Shown here: piece by piece, positions 5,894 to 13,431 of the stretch
How the letters are laid out: every line of letters begins with the position of its first letter
Numbering within the stretch: the stretch's first letter is position 1
NCBI GenBank assembly: GCA_002423705.1
Contig: DINW01000014.1
Coordinates: 1 to 21,517 of the forward strand
Origin: Clostridium sp. UBA5530
Lineage (GTDB): Bacteria > Bacillota > Clostridia > Clostridiales > Clostridiaceae
Direction: 5' to 3'
DNA: 21,517 nucleotides
Translations under genes and position numbers: made by a program
Notes under the pieces: model-generated
The model's database searches: none
Told to the model about the DNA's origin: nothing
Seen by the model: only the letters and a program-made list of their open reading frames with translations

Positions 5894-7399
5894 ATGAGAG
5901 AAGAGGCTATAAAAAAAGTAGAAGAATTTAAGGGGCATATAGGAGCAATAGAGGCTATAGCTCATCTTTTAGCACTTGCTGATTGGGATGCTAGAGTATG
6001 TATGCCTAAAAAGGGAGTAGATACTAGAGGACAGTCTATGGGATATTTGGCTACTGAGATTCACAAGATGTCTACAGATGACAAGGTAAAGGATTTTGTT
6101 GAGTATTTTTCTAAGGAGAAAGACTTAGATGAAATTACTGCCGCCATGGTAAGAGAAGTAACTAAAAGCTACGAGGAAACAATAAAAATACCAGCACAAT
6201 GGCAAACTGAATATACTATTTTATGCTCTAAGGCAGCTGTAGCATGGGAAGAAGCTAAAGAAAAAAGTGATTTTGAAATTTTTAGACCATATCTAGAAAA
6301 AATTAAGGATATGAATCTTCAATATATAGATTTTATAGGTTATAGTGATAACAAATACAATGCTTTATTAGAGAACTTTGAAAAGGGAATTACTGTAGAA
6401 AAGCTAGATAAGATATTTGGCCAGTTAAGAGATGCTATAGTTGAACTTCTAAACAAAATTAAAAATAGCAATGTAGAGATAAAAGATGATTTCCTTAAAT
6501 GCTATGTATCCAAGGAACAACAAAAGGAATTAAGCAATTTTGTATTGGGAAAAATGGGTTTTGACTATGAAGCAGGAAGGATGGATGAAAGCGTACATCC
6601 ATTTACAACTAACTTTGGAAACAAGGATGTTAGAATAACTACTCACTATTATGAAAATGACTTTGCAGATGCAATGTTTTCCACAATTCACGAAGGTGGG
6701 CATGCTCTATATGAGCAGGATATACCTGATTATTTAAAAAATACAGGACTAAATGGTGCAGCATCTTTAGGAGTTCATGAGTCTCAATCTAGATTTAATG
6801 AAAATATCATAGGTAGAAGCTATAGTTTTTGTAAATATATTTATGGATATATAAAAGACAAATTGCCACAGCTTAAGGATGTGTCCATAGAGGAGTTTTA
6901 TAAAGCTATAAATAAGGTTTCTCCATCTCTTATAAGAGTTTCTGCAGATGAACTAACTTATAGTTTGCATATAATAATAAGGTATGAAATAGAGAAGGCT
7001 CTTATAAATGGAGAAATAGAAGTAAAGGATTTACCTAGAGTATGGAACGAAAAATATAAGGAATATCTAGGTGTGGAACCTAAGAACGATGAAGAAGGAG
7101 TCCTTCAAGATACCCATTGGGCTAATGGAACCATAGGGTACTTCCCAAGCTATGCTCTAGGAAACATATATGGAGCTCAATTTTTAAATACTATGCTGAA
7201 AGAAATACCTGATATATACGATCAAGTAGAGCAAGGAAATTTAGAGGTAGTACACAAGTGGCTCAAAGAAAATATTCATATTTATGGAGGTATATATACC
7301 CCAGCAGATCTTGTAAAAAAGGTTACAGGAGAAGAGCTTAATGCCAAATATTTTATAGAATATCTGAATAAAAAATACTCCCAGATATATGGATTTTAA
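5894..7399 (+). CDS. Carboxypeptidase, peptidase family M32
   Basis: The 501-residue protein carries every family M32 signature in order: HPF (235-237), DVRIT (245-249), the zinc motif HEGGH (266-270), HESQ (295-298), IRVSAD (347-352) and GVLQDTHW (402-409). Zinc ligands should be H266, H270 and E296, with E267 as the catalytic base. Members of this family (Taq and Pfu carboxypeptidases, B. subtilis YpwA) are cytoplasmic metallo-carboxypeptidases that trim amino acids from peptide C-termini. No signal peptide is seen and the length is normal. The ATG at 5894 follows AAGGGGG. The 158-base gap before it contains a short dyad, GCTATG (5857-5862) with CATAGC (5869-5874), of unknown meaning. A strong terminator follows the gene. 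Confidence 0.95.
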   Translation: MREEAIKKVEEFKGHIGAIEAIAHLLALADWDARVCMPKKGVDTRGQSMGYLATEIHKMSTDDKVKDFVEYFSKEKDLDEITAAMVREVTKSYEETIKIPAQWQTEYTILCSKAAVAWEEAKEKSDFEIFRPYLEKIKDMNLQYIDFIGYSDNKYNALLENFEKGITVEKLDKIFGQLRDAIVELLNKIKNSNVEIKDDFLKCYVSKEQQKELSNFVLGKMGFDYEAGRMDESVHPFTTNFGNKDVRITTHYYENDFADAMFSTIHEGGHALYEQDIPDYLKNTGLNGAASLGVHESQSRFNENIIGRSYSFCKYIYGYIKDKLPQLKDVSIEEFYKAINKVSPSLIRVSADELTYSLHIIIRYEIEKALINGEIEVKDLPRVWNEKYKEYLGVEPKNDEEGVLQDTHWANGTIGYFPSYALGNIYGAQFLNTMLKEIPDIYDQVEQGNLEVVHKWLKENIHIYGGIYTPADLVKKVTGEELNAKYFIEYLNKKYSQIYGF

Positions 7400-7421
7400 T
7401 TGAATAATCTAGGCAATAATG

Positions 7422-7465
7422 ATGTCGTTGTTAAACTATTTTTATAGTTTAACAACGACATTTTT
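7422..7465 (+). terminator. Intrinsic terminator after the M32 carboxypeptidase
   Basis: An 18-bp perfect stem (7422-7439 with 7444-7461) has a TTTT loop and is followed by a short T run. It separates the peptidase gene from the small gene at 7535. Confidence 0.88.
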
Positions 7466-7534
7466 AGTATAAAACTCGTAAATATACAAAAAATAAAAAT
7501 ATTCACTAAAGATAATTTACTAGGAGCTGAGAAT

Positions 7535-7723
7535 ATGGAATATGAAAGATTTCAATATATGGTAGCACAAAGCTGTGAAGAATATAAACCTAAAGATCTA
7601 ATTAACATCATAAGTAATGGAGAAAAAGGTGTAAGTTGTTATAGTTGTAATTATTATATAAATAAAAAATGTGAGAAAAATATATATGATAATTTGGTTA
7701 ATAACATATTTAGGAATAATTGA
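7535..7723 (+). CDS. Small cysteine-containing protein (62 aa)
   Basis: AGGAG (7522-7526) precedes the ATG at a normal distance. The 62-residue product has four cysteines, C14, C35, C38 and C46. The last three form C-x2-C-x7-C with KKC before the third, the same module as in the 53-residue protein at 5574. The first half is predicted helical (EEYKPKDLINIIS). There is no membrane segment or signal. Function unknown. A metal-binding or redox-sensing microprotein is possible. A strong terminator just upstream suggests it has its own transcript. Confidence 0.75.
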   Translation: MEYERFQYMVAQSCEEYKPKDLINIISNGEKGVSCYSCNYYINKKCEKNIYDNLVNNIFRNN

Positions 7724-7811
7724 AAAAACATATTCTAATATTAAAAGTATGATACTCTAATGAGAAAAATAATATTAAAATCAACAGAATAATCAGTAAA
7801 AAAAACATTAC

Positions 7812-7846
7812 TTTCACACTTTAAAGGAGTGAAAAGTGTGTATAAT
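7812..7846 (+). promoter_or_regulatory. Promoter with overlapping operator-like dyads for the serine cluster
   Basis: TATAAT at 7841-7846 is directly preceded by the inverted repeat CACACTTT (7815-7822) and AAAGTGTG (7833-7840). A second dyad, TTTCAC (7812-7817) with GTGAAA (7829-7834), overlaps it. No good -35 is visible, which fits an activator- or repressor-controlled promoter. It would give a leader of about 120 bases before the aminotransferase ATG at 7974. I saw no T-box or other known riboswitch in that leader. Confidence 0.45.
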
Positions 7847-7973
7847 GACAAAATTTTAATAAAAAATATGATTTTAAATATTGAGAATATAACAACAAAG
7901 TGATAGAATTGAATTGCAAAGTTATAGAAGAAAATGTTTAAAAAAGGCTATTGCCATTAGTTGGAGGGTTAAC

Positions 7974-9047
7974 ATGCATAAAAAGTTATTTATTCCAGGA
8001 CCAGTTGAAGTAAGACCAGACGTTTTAGAGAAGATGTCTACACCAATGATTGGACACAGATCTAAGGATGCTTCAGCACTTCAAAGAAGAATTAGTGATA
8101 ACATGAGAAAACTTCTTTACACTAACAGTGAAATTTTACTTTCTACAACTTCAGGAAGCGGTTTAATGGAAGGTGCTGTACGTTCTTGTACTGCCAAAAG
8201 AGCTGCTGTATTTGCTGTAGGAGCTTTTGGTAAGAGATGGTACGAGATGGCTGAAAGTAATAACGTACCAGCTGATTTATATGAAGTTGAATGGGGAACA
8301 CCTACTACTCCAGAACAAGTGGACAAGGTGTTAGCAACAGGCAAGTATGACCTTATAACAATTACTCACAATGAAACATCTACAGGAATAATGAATCCAG
8401 TAGAGGAAATTGCAGAAGTTATGAAAAAATATCCAGAAGTAGTTTATTGTTTAGATACAGTAAGTTCTGCAGCAGGAACCAAAATAGAAGTAGATAAATT
8501 AGGAGTAGATATTTGTATAACATCAACTCAAAAAGCAATTGGATTGCCTCCAGGACTTGCTATTTGTACTTTCTCAGAGAAAGCTAAAGAGAGAGCAGAG
8601 AAGGTTCCAAATAGAGGATTATACTTAGACTTACTTTCTCTTTATCAATATATTCAAAAGAAGGATTATCAATATCCATCCACTCCATCCCTTTCTCATA
8701 TGTTTGCTTTAGACTATCAATTAGATAGAATCATTAACGAAGAAGGCATAGAGAATAGATTTGCAAGACATAAAGCTATGGCTGAAGTAGTAAGAGCATG
8801 GGCTAGAGAGCATTTTGAAATATTCCCTGATGAGAGATATTTATCAAATACTTTGACTAACATAAAGAACACAAAGGACTTAGATATAGCTGCATTAAAC
8901 AAGAAATTAGGTGAAAGAGGATATCAAATATCCAACGGATACGGTAAATTAAAGGATAAGACTTTCAGAATAGCTCATATGGCTGATTGTCAAATGGAAG
9001 ACATTAAAGAATTACTAAGTGTAATGGACGAAATATTAGGATTCTAA
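7974..9047 (+). CDS. Class V PLP aminotransferase (serine-pyruvate / alanine-glyoxylate type), probable serine synthesis
   Basis: The ATG at 7974 follows GGAGG (7963-7967) and gives MHKKLFIPGPVEVRP, the normal family start. An upstream TTG at 7914 has no ribosome binding site. The 357-residue product is a fold-type I aminotransferase. Landmarks are the phosphate-binding TSGSG (59-63), D161 in CLDTVSSAAG (contacts the pyridine nitrogen) and the Schiff-base lysine K187 in STQKAIGLPPGLA. Enzymes of this group transfer amino groups among serine, alanine, pyruvate and glyoxylate. Many clostridia and thermophiles keep one next to serA in place of a normal serC, so 3-phosphohydroxypyruvate to phosphoserine is the most likely job here. 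This is inferred from context, and an alanine-glyoxylate or serine-pyruvate reaction is possible too. Confidence 0.9.
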   Translation: MHKKLFIPGPVEVRPDVLEKMSTPMIGHRSKDASALQRRISDNMRKLLYTNSEILLSTTSGSGLMEGAVRSCTAKRAAVFAVGAFGKRWYEMAESNNVPADLYEVEWGTPTTPEQVDKVLATGKYDLITITHNETSTGIMNPVEEIAEVMKKYPEVVYCLDTVSSAAGTKIEVDKLGVDICITSTQKAIGLPPGLAICTFSEKAKERAEKVPNRGLYLDLLSLYQYIQKKDYQYPSTPSLSHMFALDYQLDRIINEEGIENRFARHKAMAEVVRAWAREHFEIFPDERYLSNTLTNIKNTKDLDIAALNKKLGERGYQISNGYGKLKDKTFRIAHMADCQMEDIKELLSVMDEILGF

Positions 9048-9275
9048 TTTAGACTAATTTAAGAATTGACATATAGGAAGTGTCTCAAAGGTAATTGTAA
9101 ATTCAGACTGGACTAAAGTAATGTTACTATTAACCTTTATCAAGGTAGATTAATAGAGAAATACATTAGTAATAGTTAAGTATATTACTTTTGGGACATG
9201 CTTTCTTTTAAAGTATGAAACATATAAGGTACTTTAAACCCTGAAAAATATATCACAAAAGGATAGGTGATTTTA
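9048..9275 (+). other. Intercistronic region with hairpins inside the serine cluster
   Basis: No gene is seen in these 228 bases. They hold a TTGACA (9066-9071) without a clear -10; a hairpin CTATTAA (9127-9133) with TTAATAG (9150-9156), extended inside by CC/GG pairs; and a second hairpin CATGCTTT (9197-9204) with AAAGTATG (9210-9217). Neither has a T run, so they are not ordinary terminators. An internal promoter, processing site or unknown leader for serA is possible. Confidence 0.4.
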
Positions 9276-10184
9276 ATGTATAGAATATTAGTTACTGACG
9301 GTATGGAGAAAAGCGGAATAGAGGAATTAAAGGCTTCAGGATATGAAGTTGTAGAAAAGTTCTTTGAACCAGATGTCCTTGGAGAAGCATTAAAGGATTT
9401 TGACTGTGTAGTTGTAAGGTCTGCCACTAAAGTTAGACAACCTATTATAGATAAAGCTTTAGAAGGAAAATTAAAGCTAGTTATTCGTGGAGGTGTAGGT
9501 GTAGATAATATTGATGTAGCTTATGCTGAAAGTAAAGGAATAAAGGTAAGAAATACTCCTAAAGCATCTAGCGCATCAGTAGCAGAACTTGCTATTGGAC
9601 ATATGTTTTCCCTTGCTAGATTTATAGCTAATGCTAATGTTACTATGAGACAAGGCCAATGGAATAAAAAGAAATATGAAGGAATTGAGCTAGCAGGAAA
9701 GACTTTAGGACTTATAGGTTTTGGAAGAATATCAAAGGAAGTTGCTAAGAGAGCTGAAGCTTTAGGAATGAAAGTTATATATACTGATGTTTTAGGAAAG
9801 CAACAAGGGTATGATAACTATAACTTCTGCAGTCAAGAAGAATTATTAAAGACTTCAGATTTTGTATCTCTTCACATTCCTTATGATAAGACTAAGGGAG
9901 CAACCATCGGGGAAAAAGAAATATCCATGATGAAAGATGGTGCATACTTAATAAACTGTGCAAGAGGCGGAGTTGTATGTGAAAAGGCTCTTTTAGATGC
10001 ACTAAATAGCGGAAAATTAGCTGGAGCTGGGATAGATGTATACGAAGAGGAACCAACTAAGAACGAAGCACTTATAAACCATGCAAAGGTTTCAGCAACA
10101 CCTCATATTGGAGCATCAACTGTAGAAGCTCAAACTAGAATTGGAGAAGAAATTGTTTCAATAATAAAAGATGAATTAAAATAA
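9276..10184 (+). CDS. serA: D-3-phosphoglycerate dehydrogenase, short form without ACT domain
   Basis: The 302-residue protein is a D-2-hydroxyacid dehydrogenase. It has RGGVGVDNID (71-80), the Rossmann motif GLIGFGRIS (145-153), and the catalytic triad R230 in NCARGG, E259 in VYEEEP and H277 in TPHIGAS. The third glycine of GxGxxG is S153. The absence of regulatory domains after residue 300 matches the short SerA of clostridia and archaea, so feedback by serine through an ACT domain is not expected. It converts 3-phosphoglycerate to 3-phosphohydroxypyruvate. AGGTGA stands five bases before the ATG at 9276. A GTG nine bases earlier is part of that site. The aminotransferase upstream and DUF1015 25 bases downstream support a serine operon. 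Confidence 0.93.
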   Translation: MYRILVTDGMEKSGIEELKASGYEVVEKFFEPDVLGEALKDFDCVVVRSATKVRQPIIDKALEGKLKLVIRGGVGVDNIDVAYAESKGIKVRNTPKASSASVAELAIGHMFSLARFIANANVTMRQGQWNKKKYEGIELAGKTLGLIGFGRISKEVAKRAEALGMKVIYTDVLGKQQGYDNYNFCSQEELLKTSDFVSLHIPYDKTKGATIGEKEISMMKDGAYLINCARGGVVCEKALLDALNSGKLAGAGIDVYEEEPTKNEALINHAKVSATPHIGASTVEAQTRIGEEIVSIIKDELK

Positions 10185-10209
10185 GAAAAGATTTAAGGAG
10201 GATTAACTA

Positions 10210-11457
10210 ATGGCTTTAGTTAGAGGCTTTAAGGCAGTTAGGCCAAGGAAGGATTTAGCAAGTAAAGTGGCTGCGCTTCCTTATGATGTAATGAATAGTG
10301 AAGAAGCAAGGGAGATGGTAAAGGACAATCCATACTCTTTCTTACATGTAGACAAGGCTGAGATAGATTTAGATCCTAGTATAGATTCATATGATAAAAA
10401 GGTATATGAAAAAGCTAGAGAAAATCTTTATAAAAATATAGATGAAAAGGTATTCATAGAAGATGAAAAACCTAAGCTATATATCTACAGACAAATAATG
10501 AATAATAAGGTTCAAACAGGTTTAGTAGCATGTACATCCATAGATGAATATATGAATGATACAATAAAGAAACATGAGCATACTAGAGCCGATAAAGAGC
10601 AGGATAGAATAAATCATGTAGATTATTGTGATTCCAATACAGGTCCAATATTCCTAACTTACAGAAGTAACAAGGATATAACCTCTATAATACTTAAATG
10701 GGCTGAAGATCATCATAGTGAGTATGATTTTACTTCTGAAGATGGAATAAGACATATAGTATGGGTTATAGATTGTGATGCTACAGTAGAAACATTGTGT
10801 AACCTTTTCAAGAAAGTAAATTATTTATATATAGCTGATGGACATCATAGAGCTGCTTCTGCTGTAAAGGTTGGAAAGATGAGAAGAGAAGAGAATCCAA
10901 ACTATACAGGACAAGAAGAATTCAATTTCTTTTTATCAGTAATATTCCCAGATGAAGATCTATATATAATGGATTATAATAGAGTAGTTAAGGATTTAAA
11001 TGGATATTCTTCAGAGGAATTTTTAAATAAGATAAATGAAAAATTTGATGTAAAGCTATACAAAGGTCAGGGCCAATACAGACCTTCCACAAAACATACC
11101 TACGGAATGTACTTAGATGGACAATGGTATGAAATAAGTGCAAGGGCAAACACCTTCAATGAGAATGATCCTGTAGATAGATTAGATGTATCTATACTTC
11201 AAAACAATTTATTAAGACCTATATTGGGCATAGAGGATCCAAGAACGGATAAAAGAATAGACTTTGTAGGCGGAATAAGAGGATTAGGAGAACTAGAAAG
11301 AAGAGTCAAGGACGGAATGAAGGTAGCATTTTCAATGTGTGCTACTACAATAGATGACTTAATAGCTATAGCAGATGCAGGCAAAGTAATGCCTCCAAAA
11401 TCTACTTGGTTTGAGCCAAAATTAAGAAGTGGATTATTCATCCATAAATTAAAATAA
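10210..11457 (+). CDS. DUF1015 family protein in the serine operon
   Basis: AAGGAGG (10195-10201) precedes the ATG, and the gene lies 25 bases after serA. The 415-residue soluble protein matches the DUF1015 family (COG4198). Conserved landmarks are the start ALVRGFKAVRP, the charged segment KKHEHTRADKEQDR (120-133) and YIADGHHRAASA (207-218). The DGHHR signature resembles the motif of ParB/sulfiredoxin-fold proteins, a superfamily that includes free-serine kinases (SbnI, archaeal SerK). Its regular pairing with serA and the aminotransferase in clostridia suggests a role in the last step of serine synthesis or in phosphoserine handling, since no phosphatase gene is seen here. That role is my inference; the family has no activity known to me. 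Confidence 0.85.
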   Translation: MALVRGFKAVRPRKDLASKVAALPYDVMNSEEAREMVKDNPYSFLHVDKAEIDLDPSIDSYDKKVYEKARENLYKNIDEKVFIEDEKPKLYIYRQIMNNKVQTGLVACTSIDEYMNDTIKKHEHTRADKEQDRINHVDYCDSNTGPIFLTYRSNKDITSIILKWAEDHHSEYDFTSEDGIRHIVWVIDCDATVETLCNLFKKVNYLYIADGHHRAASAVKVGKMRREENPNYTGQEEFNFFLSVIFPDEDLYIMDYNRVVKDLNGYSSEEFLNKINEKFDVKLYKGQGQYRPSTKHTYGMYLDGQWYEISARANTFNENDPVDRLDVSILQNNLLRPILGIEDPRTDKRIDFVGGIRGLGELERRVKDGMKVAFSMCATTIDDLIAIADAGKVMPPKSTWFEPKLRSGLFIHKLK

Positions 11458-11478
11458 TATGCTTTAATTTATAACAGT

Positions 11479-11640
11479 GGGGTGCAGATAAATTAAAAGA
11501 TTAGCAATGAAAAAATCTCTCTAGGGGAAGAGATTTTAGATTAGCTTTATGAAACCATGGTCGGAATTAAGAGTTTTAGATTTGGGGGAATTTAAAACTC
11601 AAAATCAAGTGAAACTTACATCAATGTAAATAAGGGGAAG
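11479..11640 (+). other. G-run and hairpin-rich stretch, possible non-coding RNA
   Basis: In otherwise AT-rich DNA there are four G runs, at 11479-11482, 11524-11527, 11584-11588 and 11634-11637. Two lie in hairpin loops: AAAATCTCT (11512-11520) with AGAGATTTT (11529-11537), and GAGTTTTA (11571-11578) with TAAAACTC (11593-11600). No open frame with a ribosome binding site is seen. It ends at the terminator at 11643, so it would be the 3' untranslated region of the serine operon or a separate small RNA. Confidence 0.4.
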
Positions 11641-11642
11641 TA

Positions 11643-11678
11643 AAAAAGGATATTGGCTTTTTAGCTAATATCCTTTTT
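11643..11678. terminator. Bidirectional terminator between DUF1015 and GGDEF genes
   Basis: A 16-bp stem (11643-11658 with 11663-11678, one G-T pair) with a TTTT loop begins in A5 and ends in T5. The stop codon of the GGDEF gene on the other strand lies inside the loop and right arm. Confidence 0.88.
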
Positions 11679-12422
11679 ACTATTTTGTTTGTCCACATAC
11701 ATTCTTTTATCGGCAATATTTAATAGAATATCAAGGGAAACACTATCCTTAGGGAACTGGGCATAACCTATACTTATGCTTGTTTGCTTAGTGGGAGAAA
11801 TTTTTAAAATTAAATCTTTAATATGACTTATAATGTGGTGAATTTCATCTATATCCTTAAACTTTAAAATCACAACAAATTCATCCCCACCAAGCCTAGC
11901 AACATATCCAGTATCTCCAACTACATCTACAATAGTTTTAGTTGCATTCATAATATATGTATCTCCTTGGTCATGTCCATAAGTATCATTAATTTTTTTT
12001 AGATCATCTAAATCACAGAACAAAATATAAAATATATCTTCAGTACTCATAAGAATGTTATAAATTTTAGAAAGCCCTTTCCTATTGTATACATCTAGCA
12101 TGGAGTCCTTAAAGGACATATCCTCTAACTTCTGAATAAATTTTCTTGTATAGTCAATCCAATGAATTAAACCTATGATATAAATGATTCCTCCAAGGGT
12201 AAAGCACCCTTTCATAAACATATATACAGAATTACTCCCTATTAGGGGCATTAATATATCAATAAATGTTGCAATTAGAATTAATGATAGTCCCCAAAGC
12301 AACCCTCTAAATGTATTAGTCTTAAACTCTCCTCTTTTCTTTGTGAAAATAGACAGCCTTATCATATACACAATAAGAATTGTTACAAATATGAATATTA
12401 GTATTTTTTTTATGTCATACAT
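11661..12422 (-). CDS. Membrane-anchored diguanylate cyclase (GGDEF domain)
   Basis: The 253-residue protein has three predicted membrane segments (about 5-24, 39-60 and 66-88), a short linker, and a GGDEF domain from about 100 to the end. FCDLDDLKKINDTYGH (135-150) carries the metal and nucleotide-binding Asp and Asn, and RLGGDEF (176-182) is the intact active-site loop. It should make cyclic di-GMP from two GTP at the membrane. The RxxD inhibitory site that often precedes GGDEF is absent (GDTG at that place), so product inhibition there is unlikely. No separate sensory domain is seen; the membrane part may be the sensor. The start is ATG at 12422 with AAGGAG upstream (complement of 12430-12435). 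It lies 78 bases after an unknown membrane-anchored gene on the same strand. Confidence 0.92.
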   Translation of the reverse strand: MYDIKKILIFIFVTILIVYMIRLSIFTKKRGEFKTNTFRGLLWGLSLILIATFIDILMPLIGSNSVYMFMKGCFTLGGIIYIIGLIHWIDYTRKFIQKLEDMSFKDSMLDVYNRKGLSKIYNILMSTEDIFYILFCDLDDLKKINDTYGHDQGDTYIMNATKTIVDVVGDTGYVARLGGDEFVVILKFKDIDEIHHIISHIKDLILKISPTKQTSISIGYAQFPKDSVSLDILLNIADKRMYVDKQNSKKDIS

Positions 12423-12500
12423 AGAAATTCTCCTTAATTAATCTTAACTTATGTAGAATATATAAATATCACAATATTTTAGTGCTATTATTCTATCAAT

Positions 12501-13217
12501 CTATGATTTTTCTGTATAAGATGGAGGTGCAACTTCTGTACTGTTTTTATTAAGCCATTCAATTAGTTTGGATTCTGTAATTTGGCTTCCAATCAAATCA
12601 GTATGATTTGAATTTTTTTCATTATTTCTGCTTCGATAATGTTCTGGACTTACAATAATCCAATTATCACCAACATAGGCTATATATCCAACTAAATTAT
12701 CAAAGGTAGCCACAGGACAACTATTATAAGCAAAGTAGATTTCAGTTCCTTCTGTAAATATATTATTTATATGATAAATACGTTCATCAGAGTGATATGA
12801 AACAAGCTCTTTAAACATTTCTATGTCAGTTTGATTTTTACTAACCTTATTGTTGTTACTTCTAACAGCGGGATCCATAAATACCTTGGTAACATCGCCT
12901 GACGCGGGTATTGTAAAGCCTTTGATTTTGTAACAATCAGTATTATCAGAACCAATTAGAGTAAATAAATTATAACTATAGCCGTCTCTATATGTATATA
13001 CCTTAAAATTTTTATCTTCTGTACGTCCTAAATATTCTGCTTCAGTAAAGTCTGAATAAAAAGCATCTATAATTGCATTTTGTCCGTTATACTCAATAAC
13101 CTCCCTACCCCCGTACAAACCTTTGATTACAGGATTTTTTATATTATAATTCACAATACCACCTATCACGATTAAACCAATTAAACTGGGTACAATTATT
13201 TTGTTACTATTCTTCAT
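12501..13217 (-). CDS. Unknown membrane-anchored or secreted protein
   Basis: I do not recognise a family for this 238-residue protein. It has a basic N-terminus and one hydrophobic segment (about 7-23), with no lipobox cysteine, so it is probably anchored to the membrane with the rest outside. The outer part is polar and rich in Asn, Tyr and Asp, with only two cysteines (C95, C166 region). The C-terminus, after a helix like ESKLIEWLNKN, ends in a Pro/Ser tail. AAGGAG precedes the ATG at 13217, and a promoter lies at 13245-13274. It is followed on the same strand by the GGDEF gene 78 bases on, so they may share a transcript. Confidence 0.7.
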   Translation of the reverse strand: MKNSNKIIVPSLIGLIVIGGIVNYNIKNPVIKGLYGGREVIEYNGQNAIIDAFYSDFTEAEYLGRTEDKNFKVYTYRDGYSYNLFTLIGSDNTDCYKIKGFTIPASGDVTKVFMDPAVRSNNNKVSKNQTDIEMFKELVSYHSDERIYHINNIFTEGTEIYFAYNSCPVATFDNLVGYIAYVGDNWIIVSPEHYRSRNNEKNSNHTDLIGSQITESKLIEWLNKNSTEVAPPSYTEKS

Positions 13218-13244
13218 AAAAATTTTTCTCCTTATATGTGATGA

Positions 13245-13274
13245 TATATAGTTTTACTAAGTAAAATTTAACAA
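13245..13274 (-). promoter_or_regulatory. Promoter with a palindrome between its boxes
   Basis: On the minus strand TTGTTA (complement of 13269-13274) and TATATA (13245-13250) are separated by 18 bases. The perfect 15-bp palindrome TTTTACTAAGTAAAA (13252-13266) fills the spacer, which is a position typical of repressor operators. It would drive the unknown gene ending at 12501. Confidence 0.5.
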
Positions 13275-13311
13275 ATAATACTAAACTGACTATTTTAATC
13301 ACCTAATAAAG

Positions 13312-13345
13312 AAAATCACATATGTGATTTCACATATATGATTTT
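13312..13345 (-). terminator. Probable terminator of mtnN
   Basis: Two 15-base arms (13312-13326 and 13331-13345) with an ATTT/AAAT loop pair fully on the minus-strand RNA, with one G-U. The plus-strand RNA would have a C/A mismatch. A T-rich run follows on the minus strand. A second, weaker hairpin lies between it and the gene (AACTG..CCA with TGG..CAGTT, 13370-13400). Confidence 0.6.
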
Positions 13346-13431
13346 ACTTCAGATTTTAATTTAATTAACAACTGACTCCACTTAAAAATGGAACCAGTTA
13401 ATCAATAGAGTAACCCTTTTTTTATTATATT

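Noticed and set aside
7850..7973. Possible T-box or serine riboswitch in the leader of the serine cluster
   Set aside because: No GGGTGG-type T-box core, specifier loop or terminator hairpin could be found.
9185..9427. Reverse-strand frame covering the gap before serA
   Set aside because: It overlaps the start of serA on the other strand and has no ribosome binding site.
12184..12441. Plus-strand open frame opposite the start of the GGDEF gene
   Set aside because: It is antisense to the membrane part of the diguanylate cyclase; its hydrophobic character is a mirror of that. No ribosome binding site.
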